A stretch of DNA of 64,000 nucleotides, from positions 14,629-78,628 of the forward strand of contig NZ_JASNRA010000024.1 in NCBI RefSeq assembly GCF_030411955.1, written 5' to 3'. This DNA is from Massilia sp. YIM B02443. GTDB taxonomy: Bacteria; Pseudomonadota; Gammaproteobacteria; Burkholderiales; Burkholderiaceae_D. Within the stretch, counting starts at the first letter, position 1. Each line of letters opens with the position of its first letter. Below the pieces are notes generated by a model. That model saw only the letters and a program-made list of their open reading frames with translations. It was not told where the DNA came from and did not search any database. The position numbers and the translations under genes are program-made. Shown piece after piece: positions 1 to 8,985 of the stretch.

Positions 1-339
1 CGCGCCGCGTACCGGCTTCGATGCCAGCAGCGCCTGCAGGTAATCGGCCCATTTTTCGCGCAGGCGCAGGCGTGCCAGCGGCGTGGCGGTCAAGTCGTCG
101 AAGGTACGGCCGCAGTCGCGGCAACGATAGCGCTGCAGGTTGTTGGCGTGGCCATGCCGCTGCCAGTGCACGCTCTGGCAGCGTGGGCAGCGACGATCGG
201 CCGACCTGACCTGCTCGATGAGTGCGACGATGTGCGCCAGGCCGGCCGCCGGCCGCAGCGCGTGCAATACCCGCAGGCGCTGCGGCTGGTTGAGCGCGGG
301 CAAACGCGCGAACCACTTCTTGAAACCGGGGGCTTTCAT
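1..339 (-). CDS. IS1595-family transposase, N-terminal 113 residues (runs off the window)
   Basis: The start codon is at 339 and the frame is open to base 1. The visible protein begins MKAPGFKKWFARLPALNQ and matches residues 1-113 of the transposase at 13568-14542. It carries the zinc-ribbon pair CPRC and CRDC typical of the DNA-binding end of IS1595/IS1016-type transposases. The catalytic DDE-like domain lies outside the window, so whether the gene is intact is unknown. Confidence 0.85.
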   Translation of the reverse strand, partial: MKAPGFKKWFARLPALNQPQRLRVLHALRPAAGLAHIVALIEQVRSADRRCPRCQSVHWQRHGHANNLQRYRCRDCGRTFDDLTATPLARLRLREKWADYLQALLASKPVRGA

Positions 340-426
340 GCGCGCTCCGTCTCAGTGTCGATACGGATTGGACCGCGAGGCAGCTCGACAGTTCAGTGCT
401 CATCCACAGCTAACGGTGACAGCGCC
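1..426 (-). mobile_element. IS1595-family element, partial (right end only)
   Basis: This stretch aligns along its whole length with the start-codon end of the intact IS at 13561-14631, in the same orientation. The terminal repeat ends at 426 and, read inward, begins GGCGCTGTCACCGTTAGC, nearly identical to the ends of the intact copy. The rest of the element lies left of the window, so its other end and target duplication cannot be seen. The transposases of the two copies are clearly different (roughly two thirds identical by eye), so these are related but distinct elements. The end abuts the A/T run of the neighbouring terminator. Confidence 0.85.
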
Positions 427-449
427 AAAAAAATGGCCCCGCAGGGCCA
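427..449 (-). terminator. Rho-independent terminator of the DUF892 gene
   Basis: On the minus strand the sequence forms a 6-bp stem TGGCCC / GGGCCA with a 4-nt loop, followed directly by seven T. It lies 20 bases past the stop of the gene ending at 471. The IS end touches the last T of the tract. Confidence 0.8.
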
Positions 450-470
450 CTTGACTGGATCGGGCAAAGC

Positions 471-983
471 TTAGACTTTGGCTTCCACGCCCGGCGTCGC
501 CGAACGCGCCAGGAAGGCCTGGGTGACTTGCGGCAGGTGCTCCAGCAGCCACGCGGCCATCGCCTTTTCCTGCACCAGGATCTGTTCCAGCGAGGCGGCG
601 GTGGCGCTGTCGCCCACGGCCTTTGCAGCGGCGATCAGCGAGGTGTAGCTGGCGATTTCCAGGTTCTCGAAGACGTAGCCGGCCATCGCGCCCTTGACCA
701 CCTCGTCGCTGGTCATCATGCCGCCGACGCCCTGGCCGAAGGCGGCCAGTTTGCCGCCCAGGTCCTTCAGCACCGAGTTGCTGACGCCGCGGCGCGCCAG
801 GATCTCGTCCAGGATGCTTTGCTGGCCACGGGTTTCCTCGATGTGCTGGACGATGCGGGCGCGCAGGTCCGGATAGTGTTCGAGGCGCTCGGCCTGGGCC
901 TTGAGCATGGTTTCGGCTTGCTGTTCCATCGCGTGCGCGTCGCGCAGCCAGTCGTTCAGGTTGTCATTTGCAGAAGTCGACAT
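471..983 (-). CDS. DUF892 (YciE/YciF-type) ferritin-like stress protein
   Basis: A 170-residue protein beginning MSTSANDNLNDWLRDAHAME. The pattern DWLRDAHAMEQQAETML, HIEETRGQ and the long helical segments fit the ferritin-like DUF892/YciE family, helical-bundle proteins usually induced by general or osmotic stress; their biochemical role is not settled. I chose the start at 983 because GGAGG sits 6 bases upstream; a longer frame reaches 1046 but its first 21 residues look non-native and lack a ribosome site. It is a single-gene unit ended by the terminator at 427-449. A membrane or secretion signal is absent, so it should be cytoplasmic. Confidence 0.8.
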   Translation of the reverse strand: MSTSANDNLNDWLRDAHAMEQQAETMLKAQAERLEHYPDLRARIVQHIEETRGQQSILDEILARRGVSNSVLKDLGGKLAAFGQGVGGMMTSDEVVKGAMAGYVFENLEIASYTSLIAAAKAVGDSATAASLEQILVQEKAMAAWLLEHLPQVTQAFLARSATPGVEAKV

Positions 984-1181
984 GTTTCCTCCGTCAGGTT
1001 GGTTGGTGATGAACGCAGCAGGAGCGGGCGGCAGCAGCAGTGCCATGCCGTGCCCGGGCGAGTGCGCTTCCTGGTACTACCTTCGCAGACTTCGGGCTCG
1101 ACGTTTGTTAAGTGATACACACTGGTGCGTAATAAGTCCCGAAGCAGGCGAGGCACGAAGTCGACGCCTAGCGCACGCTGG

Positions 1182-1209
1182 AAAAAAAATGGCCCCGAAG
1201 GGCCATTTT
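1182..1209. terminator. Bidirectional Rho-independent terminator
   Basis: Stem TGGCCC / GGGCCA with loop CGAA, flanked by eight A on one side and four T on the other. On the minus strand it ends the MFS gene (stop at 1230) with a run of eight T. Its stem is the same as that of the terminator at 427-449. Confidence 0.8.
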
Positions 1210-1229
1210 CATGAACACATGCAGATTGC

Positions 1230-2573
1230 TTACTCGCGAATCTCCAGCTTGCGGTTCAGGCTCAGCGCCGCCAGCGAGGCGACCGCACCCGACAGCAGGT
1301 ACAGGCTGACATAACCCAGGCCGAAGTGCGCCGACAGGCCCAGTGCCACCACCGGGGCGAAGGCCGCGCCGACCAGCCAGGCCAGGTCCGAGGTCAGCGC
1401 CGCGCCGGTATAGCGGAACTGCTTCTGGAAGTTCGAGGTCGTGGCGCCGGCGGCCTGGCCGTACGACAGGCCGAGCAGGGCGAAGCCGATCAGGATGAAG
1501 GTGTTCTGGCCGGCGGTGCCGCCGTCGAGCAGGGTCGGAACGAAGGCCGAGAACAGCGCGATCAGGGCCGCCAGCGTGCCCAGCGTGGTGCGGCGGCCGA
1601 CCTTGTCGGCGATCACGCCGGAAGCGAGCATGGCGACCATGGCCAGGCCTGCGCCCCACAGCTGGATGTGCAGGAAGTCTTCGATCGGACGGGTGTCGTA
1701 CAGCTGGATCCACGACAGCGGGAACACCGTGATCAGGTGGAACAGGGCGTAGCTGGCCAGTGCGGCCATGGCGCCGATGACGATATTCGTGCCTTGCTTG
1801 CTCACCAGTTCGCCGACCGGGGCCGGATCGAAATGGTGATCGTCCAGCAGTTTCGCGTACTCGGTGGTCGAGATGATGCGCATGCGGGCGAACAGGCCGA
1901 CCACGTTGATGGCGAAGGCGACGAAGAACGGGAAGCGCCAGCCCCAGGTCAGGAACTCTTCCTGGGTCAGGTTGGCGGTGAGGAAGGCGAACACGCCGCC
2001 CGCGATCAGGAAGCCGAGCGGCGCGCTCAGCTGGCCGAGCATCGCGTACCAGCCGCGCTTGCCTTCAGGGGCCGACAGCGCCAGCAGCGACGGCAGGCCG
2101 TCCCACGAGCCGCCTTGCGCCACGCCTTGCGCGATGCGCAGCAGGGCCAGCACGACGATGGCGGTGGCGCCGATTTCGGCATAGGTCGGGATCAGCGCGA
2201 TGGCCACGGTGCTGGTGCCCATCATGAACAGGGCGATCAGCAGTTTCATGTCGCGGCTCCAGCGTTTCTGGATCGCCATGAAGATCACGGTCCCAAGCGG
2301 GCGCGCTACAAATGCCAACGCGAATATCGTAAACGAATACAGGGTCGCGTCAAGACGATCGGCCCAGGGGAAGAAGATCGACGGGAACACCAGGGCCGAA
2401 GCGATGGCATACACGAAGAATTCGAAGTATTCGGCCGAACGGCCGACCACCACACCGACGGCGATGTCACCTGGGGAAACGTGCGCGTCGCGGGCGTTGA
2501 TGTTGCGGGCCCCGCTGTTCGGGCTTGTGATTGGAGCGGCCCCTGCGCCGCCGTATGTTGTCGTGCTTTGCAT
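1230..2573 (-). CDS. MFS transporter, metabolite:H+ symporter type
   Basis: A 447-residue polytopic membrane protein with about 12 hydrophobic segments. The first segment, GRSAEYFEFFVYAIASALVF, and the following FARPLG-like stretch FVARPLGTVIFM are typical of the MHS (metabolite:H+ symporter) branch of the MFS; ADKVGRRTTLG is the second MFS motif A. The substrate cannot be read from the sequence. The start at 2573 has GGAG 7 bases upstream; a GTG at 2597 is possible but has no such site. It diverges from the cyo operon, and the 157-bp spacer probably carries both promoters. A terminator follows at 1182-1209. Confidence 0.8.
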   Translation of the reverse strand: MQSTTTYGGAGAAPITSPNSGARNINARDAHVSPGDIAVGVVVGRSAEYFEFFVYAIASALVFPSIFFPWADRLDATLYSFTIFALAFVARPLGTVIFMAIQKRWSRDMKLLIALFMMGTSTVAIALIPTYAEIGATAIVVLALLRIAQGVAQGGSWDGLPSLLALSAPEGKRGWYAMLGQLSAPLGFLIAGGVFAFLTANLTQEEFLTWGWRFPFFVAFAINVVGLFARMRIISTTEYAKLLDDHHFDPAPVGELVSKQGTNIVIGAMAALASYALFHLITVFPLSWIQLYDTRPIEDFLHIQLWGAGLAMVAMLASGVIADKVGRRTTLGTLAALIALFSAFVPTLLDGGTAGQNTFILIGFALLGLSYGQAAGATTSNFQKQFRYTGAALTSDLAWLVGAAFAPVVALGLSAHFGLGYVSLYLLSGAVASLAALSLNRKLEIRE

Positions 2574-2649
2574 ATATGTTCTCCAAGTGGTGTTCACGGT
2601 CGCTGGTTTGGTTCAAACCGTTGTTAAAATTGCACTAGAGCAAAGGGTG

Positions 2650-2662
2650 GGACAAACTGTCC
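2650..2662. promoter_or_regulatory. Perfect palindrome in the MFS-cyoA divergent spacer (possible operator)
   Basis: GGACA-AAC-TGTCC is a perfect 5-bp inverted repeat, 68 bp before the cyoA start and 76 bp before the MFS start. The position suits a shared operator. I cannot assign a regulator, and a repeat this short can arise by chance. Confidence 0.3.
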
Positions 2663-2730
2663 AATGTTCTTCGGCGACCGTTGACGCTAAAGTAGCATGT
2701 TCTCATTCCATGTAACGTTAGATACCTAGC

Positions 2731-3741
2731 ATGATTCCTAAAATTGTCCGCCGCGGACTCCCATTACTCCTTGCTGCAGTGCTGTCCGGCTGTAACACGG
2801 TCGTGATGAATCCTACCGGCGATATCGCGAAGCAGCAGGCCGACCTGATCGCCGTGTCGGTCTGGCTGATGTTGATCATCATTATTCCGGTGATGATTTT
2901 TACCGTCGTGTTCGCATGGCGCTACCGTAGTGGCGCCAATGCCAAGTACGAACCCGACTGGGACCACTCGACCAAGCTCGAACTGATCATCTGGGGCGCG
3001 CCGCTCCTGATCATCATCGTGCTGGGCCTGATTACCTGGGTCAGCACCCACAAGCTCGATCCTTATCGTCCGCTCGACCGCATCGACGCCAACCGTCCGA
3101 TCTCGGCATCGGTCAAACCGCTCGAAGTGCAGGTCGTGGCACTCGACTGGAAATGGCTGTTCATCTATCCGGAACAGGGCATCGCCTCGGTGAATCACCT
3201 GGTGACCCCGATCGACGTGCCGGTGCGCTTCAAGATCACCGCCTCGACCGTGATGAACACGTTCTACATCCCGACCCTGGCCGGCATGATCTACGCAATG
3301 CCGGGCATGGAAACGGAACTGAACGCGGTGCTGAACAAGACCGGCAACTACCAGGGCCTGTCGGCCAACTTCAGCGGCGACGGTTATTCGCACATGAAGT
3401 TTGCCTACAAGGGCGTGACCGCCGGCGAGTTCGACGCCTGGGTCGCCGAGATGAAAAACAACCCGGGCGTGCTGGACCGCGCCGACTACCTGGTGCTGGA
3501 AAAGCCGAGCGCCAAGGAGCCGGTGCGCCACTACGGCCAGGTCGAGCCTGCGCTGTTCAACCGCGTGGTGAACCGCTGCGTGGCCGAAGGCTCGATGTGC
3601 ATGAACCAGCAGATGCATGAGGACACCAAGCGCAACCAGATGGCCGCGGCGATCCGCCAGCTGCCGAAGGACGGCAGCAAATCCGTGCTGGCCGAAGCGA
3701 TCGAAATGTGTGTCGCCCCTTTTAATACTGTGAAGAAGTAA
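2731..3741 (+). CDS. cyoA: Cytochrome o ubiquinol oxidase subunit II
   Basis: A 336-residue lipoprotein: signal peptide with lipobox LSGC (Cys21), two transmembrane helices (about 40-62 and 85-107) and a periplasmic cupredoxin-like domain. The Cu-A ligands of true cytochrome c oxidases are absent, and MNTFYIPTLAGMIYAMPGME is the quinol-oxidase version of that region. It is the second subunit of the bo3-type quinol oxidase, which reduces oxygen to water at the expense of ubiquinol and pumps protons. It opens the cyoABCD operon, with cyoB starting 3 bases after its stop. No strong ribosome site precedes the start. Confidence 0.95.
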   Translation: MIPKIVRRGLPLLLAAVLSGCNTVVMNPTGDIAKQQADLIAVSVWLMLIIIIPVMIFTVVFAWRYRSGANAKYEPDWDHSTKLELIIWGAPLLIIIVLGLITWVSTHKLDPYRPLDRIDANRPISASVKPLEVQVVALDWKWLFIYPEQGIASVNHLVTPIDVPVRFKITASTVMNTFYIPTLAGMIYAMPGMETELNAVLNKTGNYQGLSANFSGDGYSHMKFAYKGVTAGEFDAWVAEMKNNPGVLDRADYLVLEKPSAKEPVRHYGQVEPALFNRVVNRCVAEGSMCMNQQMHEDTKRNQMAAAIRQLPKDGSKSVLAEAIEMCVAPFNTVKK

Positions 3742-3743
3742 CC

Positions 3744-5753
3744 ATGCAAGACTCTTTCGACTTGACGAAGTTTATCTTCGGTCGGCTTGGCTGGGATGCG
3801 ATTCCCTTCCATGAGCCGATCCTGATCGCTACCTTCGCAGGCGTGATCGTCGGCGGTCTGGCCCTGTTCGGGCTGATCTCCTACTTCCGTCTGTGGGGCA
3901 CCCTGTGGCGCGACTGGATTACCAGTATCGACCACAAGAAAATCGGCATCATGTACATGATCCTGGGCCTGGTCATGTTCCTGCGCGGCTTCGCCGACGC
4001 CCTGATGATGCGCGCCCAGCAGGCGATCGCCTTTGGCGACAACGCCGGCTTCCTGCCGCCTCACCACTATGATCAAGTGTTCACCGCCCACGGCGTGATC
4101 ATGATCTTCTTCGTGGCGATGCCGTTCGTGACCGGCCTGATGAACTACGTGGTGCCGCTGCAGATCGGCGCGCGCGACGTGGCCTTCCCGTTCCTGAACA
4201 ACTTCTCGTTCTGGATGACCACCATGGGCGCCGTGCTGGTGATGGCTTCCCTGTTCGTCGGTGAATTCGGCCGTACCGGCTGGCTGGCCTACCCGCCGCT
4301 GTCGGGCATCCTGGCAAGTCCGGGCGTTGGCGTCGACTACTACATCTGGTCATTGCAGGTGGCGGGCGTCGGTACCACCCTGTCCGGCGTGAACCTGATC
4401 GTCACCATCATCAAGATGCGCGCTCCGGGCATGGACCTGATGAAGATGCCGGTGTTCACCTGGACTTCGCTGTGCACCAACATCCTGATCGTGGTCACCT
4501 TCCCGATCCTGACCGCCGTGCTGGCAATGCTGGGCATGGACCGCCTGTTCGACACCGCGTTCTTCACCAGCGACCGTGGCGGCAACCCGATGATGTACGT
4601 GAACCTGATCTGGATCTGGGGCCACCCCGAGGTGTACATCCTGATCCTGCCGGCGTTCGGTATCTTCTCCGAAGTCGTCTCGACCTTCTGCGGCAAGCGC
4701 CTGTTCGGCTACACCTCGATGGTGTACGCGACCTGCGTCATCATGGTCCTGTCGTACCTGGTGTGGCTGCACCACTTCTTCACCATGGGTTCGGGCGCCA
4801 GCGTCAATGCGTTCTTCGGCATCACCACGATGATCATCTCGATCCCGACCGGCGCCAAGATCTTCAACTGGCTGTTCACCATGTACCGCGGCAAGATTCG
4901 CTTCGAACTGCCGATGATGTGGACCGTGTCGTTCATGCTGACCTTCGTGATCGGCGGTATGACCGGCGTCATGCTGGCGATTCCGGCGGCCGACTTCGTG
5001 CTGCACAACTCGCTGTTCCTGATCGCGCACTTCCACAACGTCATCATTGGCGGCGTGGTGTTCGGTATCTTCGCCGGTATCAACTACTGGTTCCCGAAAG
5101 CCTTCGGCTACAAGCTGGACCGTTTCTGGGGCCTGGTCTCGTTCTGGCTGTGGTCGATCGGCTTCTGGGTCGCGTTCACCCCGCCGTACATCCTGGGCTT
5201 CATGGGCTACACCCGCCGCGTGAGCCACTTCGATGATCCGTCGGTGCAGTGGCTGTTCCAGATCTCGTTCCTGGGCACCCTGATGATCGCCGGTGGTATC
5301 GGTGCGCTCTTGATGCAGATCTATGTCAGCTATCGCGACCGCAACACCGCACGCCTGCGCGACTTCACCGGCGACCCGTGGGAAGGCCGTACCCTGGAAT
5401 GGTCGACTTCGTCGCCACCGCCGGACTACAACTTCGCCTTCACCCCGGTGGTGTTCGACAACGACACCTTCGCCGACATGAAGAAGAACGGCTACCGTCG
5501 TCCGCTGAAGGACTTCGTGGCGATCCACATGCCGAAGAACACCGGCGCCGGCATCATCATCTCGGCACTGTCGTGCGCGGTGGGCTTCGGCATCATCTGG
5601 CACATGTGGGCGTTCACCGTGGTGTCGTTCGTGGCCATGATGGCGGCGATCATCATCCATACCTTCAACTACAAGCGTGACTACTACATCCCGGCCGACG
5701 AAGTCGCCCGGACCGAAGAAGCGCGTACCCGTATGCTGGAAAGCCATGTCTGA
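3744..5753 (+). CDS. cyoB: Cytochrome o ubiquinol oxidase subunit I
   Basis: A 669-residue catalytic subunit of the haem-copper oxidase family, the usual length for CyoB. Visible signatures are the low-spin haem ligand in TAHGVIMIFF (His116), the Cu-B motif WGHPEVYILILPAFG, the HH pair in WLHHFF and the haem ligands in IAHFHNVIIGG. The quinone-site residues known from E. coli are kept: Arg81 and Asp85 in LRGFADAL, His108 and Gln111 in PPHHYDQ. It holds haem b, haem o3 and Cu-B and drives proton pumping in the inner membrane. The gene overlaps cyoC by 8 bases, which suggests translational coupling. Confidence 0.97.
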   Translation: MQDSFDLTKFIFGRLGWDAIPFHEPILIATFAGVIVGGLALFGLISYFRLWGTLWRDWITSIDHKKIGIMYMILGLVMFLRGFADALMMRAQQAIAFGDNAGFLPPHHYDQVFTAHGVIMIFFVAMPFVTGLMNYVVPLQIGARDVAFPFLNNFSFWMTTMGAVLVMASLFVGEFGRTGWLAYPPLSGILASPGVGVDYYIWSLQVAGVGTTLSGVNLIVTIIKMRAPGMDLMKMPVFTWTSLCTNILIVVTFPILTAVLAMLGMDRLFDTAFFTSDRGGNPMMYVNLIWIWGHPEVYILILPAFGIFSEVVSTFCGKRLFGYTSMVYATCVIMVLSYLVWLHHFFTMGSGASVNAFFGITTMIISIPTGAKIFNWLFTMYRGKIRFELPMMWTVSFMLTFVIGGMTGVMLAIPAADFVLHNSLFLIAHFHNVIIGGVVFGIFAGINYWFPKAFGYKLDRFWGLVSFWLWSIGFWVAFTPPYILGFMGYTRRVSHFDDPSVQWLFQISFLGTLMIAGGIGALLMQIYVSYRDRNTARLRDFTGDPWEGRTLEWSTSSPPPDYNFAFTPVVFDNDTFADMKKNGYRRPLKDFVAIHMPKNTGAGIIISALSCAVGFGIIWHMWAFTVVSFVAMMAAIIIHTFNYKRDYYIPADEVARTEEARTRMLESHV

Positions 5754-6384
5754 AATTAAGCAAACCATCACCGGCGGCAGCATCGCCGACGACGTGAGCG
5801 GGCGTTACATCTCCCGCGACCACCATCCGGAGCAGGGCACGCTGCTGGGCTTCTGGCTCTACCTGATGAGCGACTGCCTGATCTTCGCGTCGCTGTTCGC
5901 CACCTATGCGGTGCAGGGCCGCTCGTATGCCGGTGGTCCCACCGGCGCCGAGCTGTTCGAGCTGCCGCTGATCGCGCTCAACACCACGTTCCTGCTGGTG
6001 TCGTCGCTGACCTTCGGCTTCGCGATGATCGCGGCCCAGGCCAAGAACCTGGCCAAGACCCGCCTGTGGCTGGTCGTGACCGGCATCCTGGGCCTGGCCT
6101 TCCTGTGCGTGGAACTGTATGAGTTCCATCACCTGATCCATATCGGCGCCGGTCCGCAGCGTTCGGGCTTCCTGACCGCGTTCTTCGCGCTGGTCGGCAC
6201 CCACGGCCTGCACGTGACCTTCGGCATCATCTGGCTGGTGACCCTGTTCTTCCAGTTGGGCAAACACGGCCTGACCCCGGAGAACTTCCGTCGCCTGTCG
6301 TGCCTGTCGCTGTTCTGGCACTTCCTGGACCTGATCTGGATCTTCGTCTTCACCTTTGTCTACCTGATGGGAGTGCTGCCATGA
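5746..6384 (+). CDS. cyoC: Cytochrome o ubiquinol oxidase subunit III
   Basis: A 212-residue membrane protein with five predicted helices. LGFWLYLMSDCLIFASLFAT and GTHGLHVTFGIIWL are the subunit III signatures. I chose the ATG at 5746, inside the end of cyoB, because the protein then begins MSEIKQTITG and GGAAAG lies just upstream; the frame could be extended 23 codons upstream but only through cyoB coding sequence. It stabilises the oxidase complex. Its stop overlaps the cyoD start (ATGA). Confidence 0.95.
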   Translation: MSEIKQTITGGSIADDVSGRYISRDHHPEQGTLLGFWLYLMSDCLIFASLFATYAVQGRSYAGGPTGAELFELPLIALNTTFLLVSSLTFGFAMIAAQAKNLAKTRLWLVVTGILGLAFLCVELYEFHHLIHIGAGPQRSGFLTAFFALVGTHGLHVTFGIIWLVTLFFQLGKHGLTPENFRRLSCLSLFWHFLDLIWIFVFTFVYLMGVLP

Positions 6385-6761
6385 GCGACCACCACCACGA
6401 TCATGACGCCCACGGGCATGACGTCCACGTGACGCACTACAGCACCAAGGATTACCTGACCGGCTTCGTGCTGGCGGCGATCCTGACCATCATCCCGTTC
6501 TGGCTGGTGATGGGCAACGTGCTGGCGCCGGATACCACCCGCTACGTCATCCTCGGTTTCGCTGCCGTGCAGCTGATCGTCCAGATGATCTACTTCCTGC
6601 ACTTGAGCTCGAAGTCGGAAGGCGGCTGGAACATGATGGCGCTGCTGCTGACCGTCGTCATCCTGGTCATCGTGATGTCGGGCTCGATCTGGGTCATGCA
6701 TCACATGAACGAGAACATGATGCCTGGCATGGGTCCGAACAGCACCCACACCATGACCTGA
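6381..6761 (+). CDS. cyoD: Cytochrome o ubiquinol oxidase subunit IV
   Basis: A 126-residue protein with a His-rich N-terminus (SDHHHDHDAHGHDVH), then three transmembrane helices, and YFLHLSSKSEGGWN, which is typical of CyoD. CyoD assists assembly of the Cu-B/haem centre in subunit I. The His/Asp-rich N-terminus is longer than in E. coli and could bind metal (inference). It is the last subunit gene of the operon; cyoE (haem O synthase) does not follow, and a SURF1 gene takes that place. Confidence 0.93.
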   Translation: MSDHHHDHDAHGHDVHVTHYSTKDYLTGFVLAAILTIIPFWLVMGNVLAPDTTRYVILGFAAVQLIVQMIYFLHLSSKSEGGWNMMALLLTVVILVIVMSGSIWVMHHMNENMMPGMGPNSTHTMT

Positions 6762-6769
6762 TGTTCTGA

Positions 6770-7588
6770 ATGGCGAACACGCACGTACCGCCGCAGGGTT
6801 CGGCGCCAGTAGAAAACCACCAACCACGCTCCGCCTTCGCGCGGCGCCTGGCGGGGGTGCTGGCCCTGTTGCTGTTCGTGCTGTTCGCCGGTCTCGGCAC
6901 CTGGCAGGTGGTTCGCCTGCAATGGAAGCTGGACCTGATCGCACGCGTCGACGCACGCGTGCACGCGGATCCCGTTGCGCCGCCCGCGGTGGCGCAATGG
7001 CCGCAAGTCTCCCGCGAGTCCGACGAATACAGGCATGTGCGCCTGTCGGGCCGCTATCTGTATGCCTATACGGCGCCGGTCCAGGCTTTATCGGAACTCG
7101 GCGCAGGCTTCTGGCTGCTCACGCCGCTGTGCACGGCGGAGGGCCACATCATCCTTGTCAATCGCGGTTTCATCCCTTCGAGGGGGACCGTCGCGGCCGA
7201 TTATCCGGGCACCAGGGCGCCGGCAGACGCCTGTGTCGCCGGCGGCGCTGCGCCCGTCACGCTCACCGGTCTGCTGCGCCTGCCCGAACCGAAGGGCGGC
7301 TTCCTGCGCGATAACGACCCCGCCAACAACCGCTGGTATTCGCGCGACGTCGCGGCGCTCGCCGCCGCGCGCGGCTTCGACCCCTCGCGCGTGGCGCCGT
7401 ATTTCGTCGACGCGGCCAAAGGCCAGGACCCACAGGGCGCGCCCGACCAGCCGGTCGGCGGCCTGACCGTCATTTCTTTCCCAAATAATCACCTCGTTTA
7501 CGCGCTCACTTGGTATGCTCTCGCGCTCATGGTCGCGGGCGCATGGTGGTGGATCGTCCGCCACGGCGTGCGCCGCACCGACGACTAG
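6770..7588 (+). CDS. SURF1 family oxidase assembly protein
   Basis: A 272-residue protein with one transmembrane helix at each end (about 26-46 and 243-262) and a periplasmic domain between, the usual SURF1 layout. GTWQVVRLQWK after the first helix and FPNNHLVYALTWYALAL before the second are the family signatures. SURF1 proteins help insert haem into haem-copper oxidases. It starts 8 bases after cyoD, so it is almost certainly co-transcribed with the oxidase it serves. Confidence 0.9.
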   Translation: MANTHVPPQGSAPVENHQPRSAFARRLAGVLALLLFVLFAGLGTWQVVRLQWKLDLIARVDARVHADPVAPPAVAQWPQVSRESDEYRHVRLSGRYLYAYTAPVQALSELGAGFWLLTPLCTAEGHIILVNRGFIPSRGTVAADYPGTRAPADACVAGGAAPVTLTGLLRLPEPKGGFLRDNDPANNRWYSRDVAALAAARGFDPSRVAPYFVDAAKGQDPQGAPDQPVGGLTVISFPNNHLVYALTWYALALMVAGAWWWIVRHGVRRTDD

Positions 7589-7608
7589 AGACTGATTAAC
7601 GGGTTCCG

Positions 7609-8985
7609 ATGCAATCACCGCTGGACTTCTTTGCCCGGGCGGCGCGCCTGTCGCCGTCCGCCGCCGCCGCGAACGTGGAGTTCGCGGCCGGCCACAAGAA
7701 CATGCTGCAGCTGATCGAGCTGCGCTGGATCGCCGTGGTCGGCCAGATCACCACCATCGCCGCCGCCATCAGCCTGTTCGGCATCGCGCTGCCGCTGGTG
7801 CACATGCTGCAGGTGCTGGCCTGCCTGATCGCCTTCAACGTCGCCAGCCACCTGCGCTGGCACGAACGGCGCCCGGTCTCGAACGGCGAGATGTTCCTGG
7901 CGCTGCTGGTGGACGTGTTCAGCCTGACCGTCCTGCTGTACCTGTCGGGCGGCACCACCAATCCCTTTGCCTTTTTGTTCCTGCTGCAGGTGATCATCTC
8001 GGCGGTGCTGCTGGACGTGCTGTGGACCTGGTCGATCGTGGCCATCACCATCGCCTGCATGGCCGGGCTGGCGGTGTACGCCCAGCCGCTGGCGCTGCCG
8101 TTCGACCACGCGCGCGGCATGGCCAGCCTGTACGTGCAGGGCCTGCTGGTGTGCTTCGCGCTGAATGCGGCGCTGCTGGTGCTGTTCATCTCGCGCATCT
8201 CGGACACGGTGCGCGACAAGGCGACCCAACTGGCTGCGCTGCGCCAGCGCGCCGCCGAGGAAGAACATATCGTGCGCATGGGCCTGCTGGCCTCGGGCGC
8301 GGCCCACGAACTGGGCACGCCGCTGGCAACGGTCTCGGTGATCCTGGGCGACTGGAAGCGTATGGCGCCGTTTCGCGACAACCCGGAACTGCTGGGCGAA
8401 CTGACCGAGATGCAGACCCAGCTCAAGCGTTGCAAGTCGATCGTCAGCGGCATCCTGCTGTCGGCCGGCGAGGCGCGCGGCGAATCGGCCGAGCGCACCA
8501 CGGTGCGCGCCTTTCTCGACGGCGTGGTCGAGGGCTGGCAGGCCAGCCGTCCGGTGCGCACCTTCACCTACAATAACCGCGTCGCCGACGACCTGCCGGT
8601 GGCGTCCGACTCGGCGCTGCGCCAGACCATCGACAACCTGCTCGACAATGCGCTCGAGGCGTCGCCCAACTGGGTCAGCCTGGACGCTTACATCTCCGAC
8701 GGCAACCTGGTGGTGACGGTACGCGACCGCGGCCCCGGCTTCGCGCCTGCCATGCTGGCCCAGCTGGGCAAACCGTACCAGTCGAGCAAGGGCCGTCCCG
8801 GCGGCGGCCTCGGCCTGTTCCTGGCGGTGAACGTGGCGCGCAAACTCGGCGGCGCGGTCACGGCGCGCAACCGCGGACCGGGCGAGAGCGGCGACCCGGG
8901 CGACCGTGGCGGCGCCGAAGTACAACTGACCCTGCCGATGTCGGCGATCGAACTGGAAGAGGAATTGAGCGATGGACAAGCGTGA
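7609..8985 (+). CDS. regB: Redox-sensing histidine kinase RegB/PrrB family
   Basis: A 458-residue membrane sensor kinase with about six N-terminal helices (residues 35-195) followed by a kinase core. Three RegB hallmarks are present: the quinone-binding heptapeptide GGTTNPF (114-120), the H-box AAHELGTPLAT with phospho-acceptor His233, and Cys275 in KRCKSIV, the position of the redox-active cysteine of Rhodobacter RegB. The ATPase domain has the N-box (TIDNLLDNALEAS) and the G-boxes DRGPGFA and GGGLGLFL. It should monitor the quinone pool and phosphorylate the RegA made from the next gene, with which it overlaps by 14 bases. It lies directly behind the cyo-SURF1 genes and may be part of the same transcript. 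Confidence 0.9.
   Translation: MQSPLDFFARAARLSPSAAAANVEFAAGHKNMLQLIELRWIAVVGQITTIAAAISLFGIALPLVHMLQVLACLIAFNVASHLRWHERRPVSNGEMFLALLVDVFSLTVLLYLSGGTTNPFAFLFLLQVIISAVLLDVLWTWSIVAITIACMAGLAVYAQPLALPFDHARGMASLYVQGLLVCFALNAALLVLFISRISDTVRDKATQLAALRQRAAEEEHIVRMGLLASGAAHELGTPLATVSVILGDWKRMAPFRDNPELLGELTEMQTQLKRCKSIVSGILLSAGEARGESAERTTVRAFLDGVVEGWQASRPVRTFTYNNRVADDLPVASDSALRQTIDNLLDNALEASPNWVSLDAYISDGNLVVTVRDRGPGFAPAMLAQLGKPYQSSKGRPGGGLGLFLAVNVARKLGGAVTARNRGPGESGDPGDRGGAEVQLTLPMSAIELEEELSDGQA

Noticed and set aside
6762..6769. A missing cyoE after cyoD as sign of a broken operon
   Set aside because: In many betaproteobacteria haem O synthase is encoded elsewhere; SURF1 follows in good order, so nothing indicates loss.
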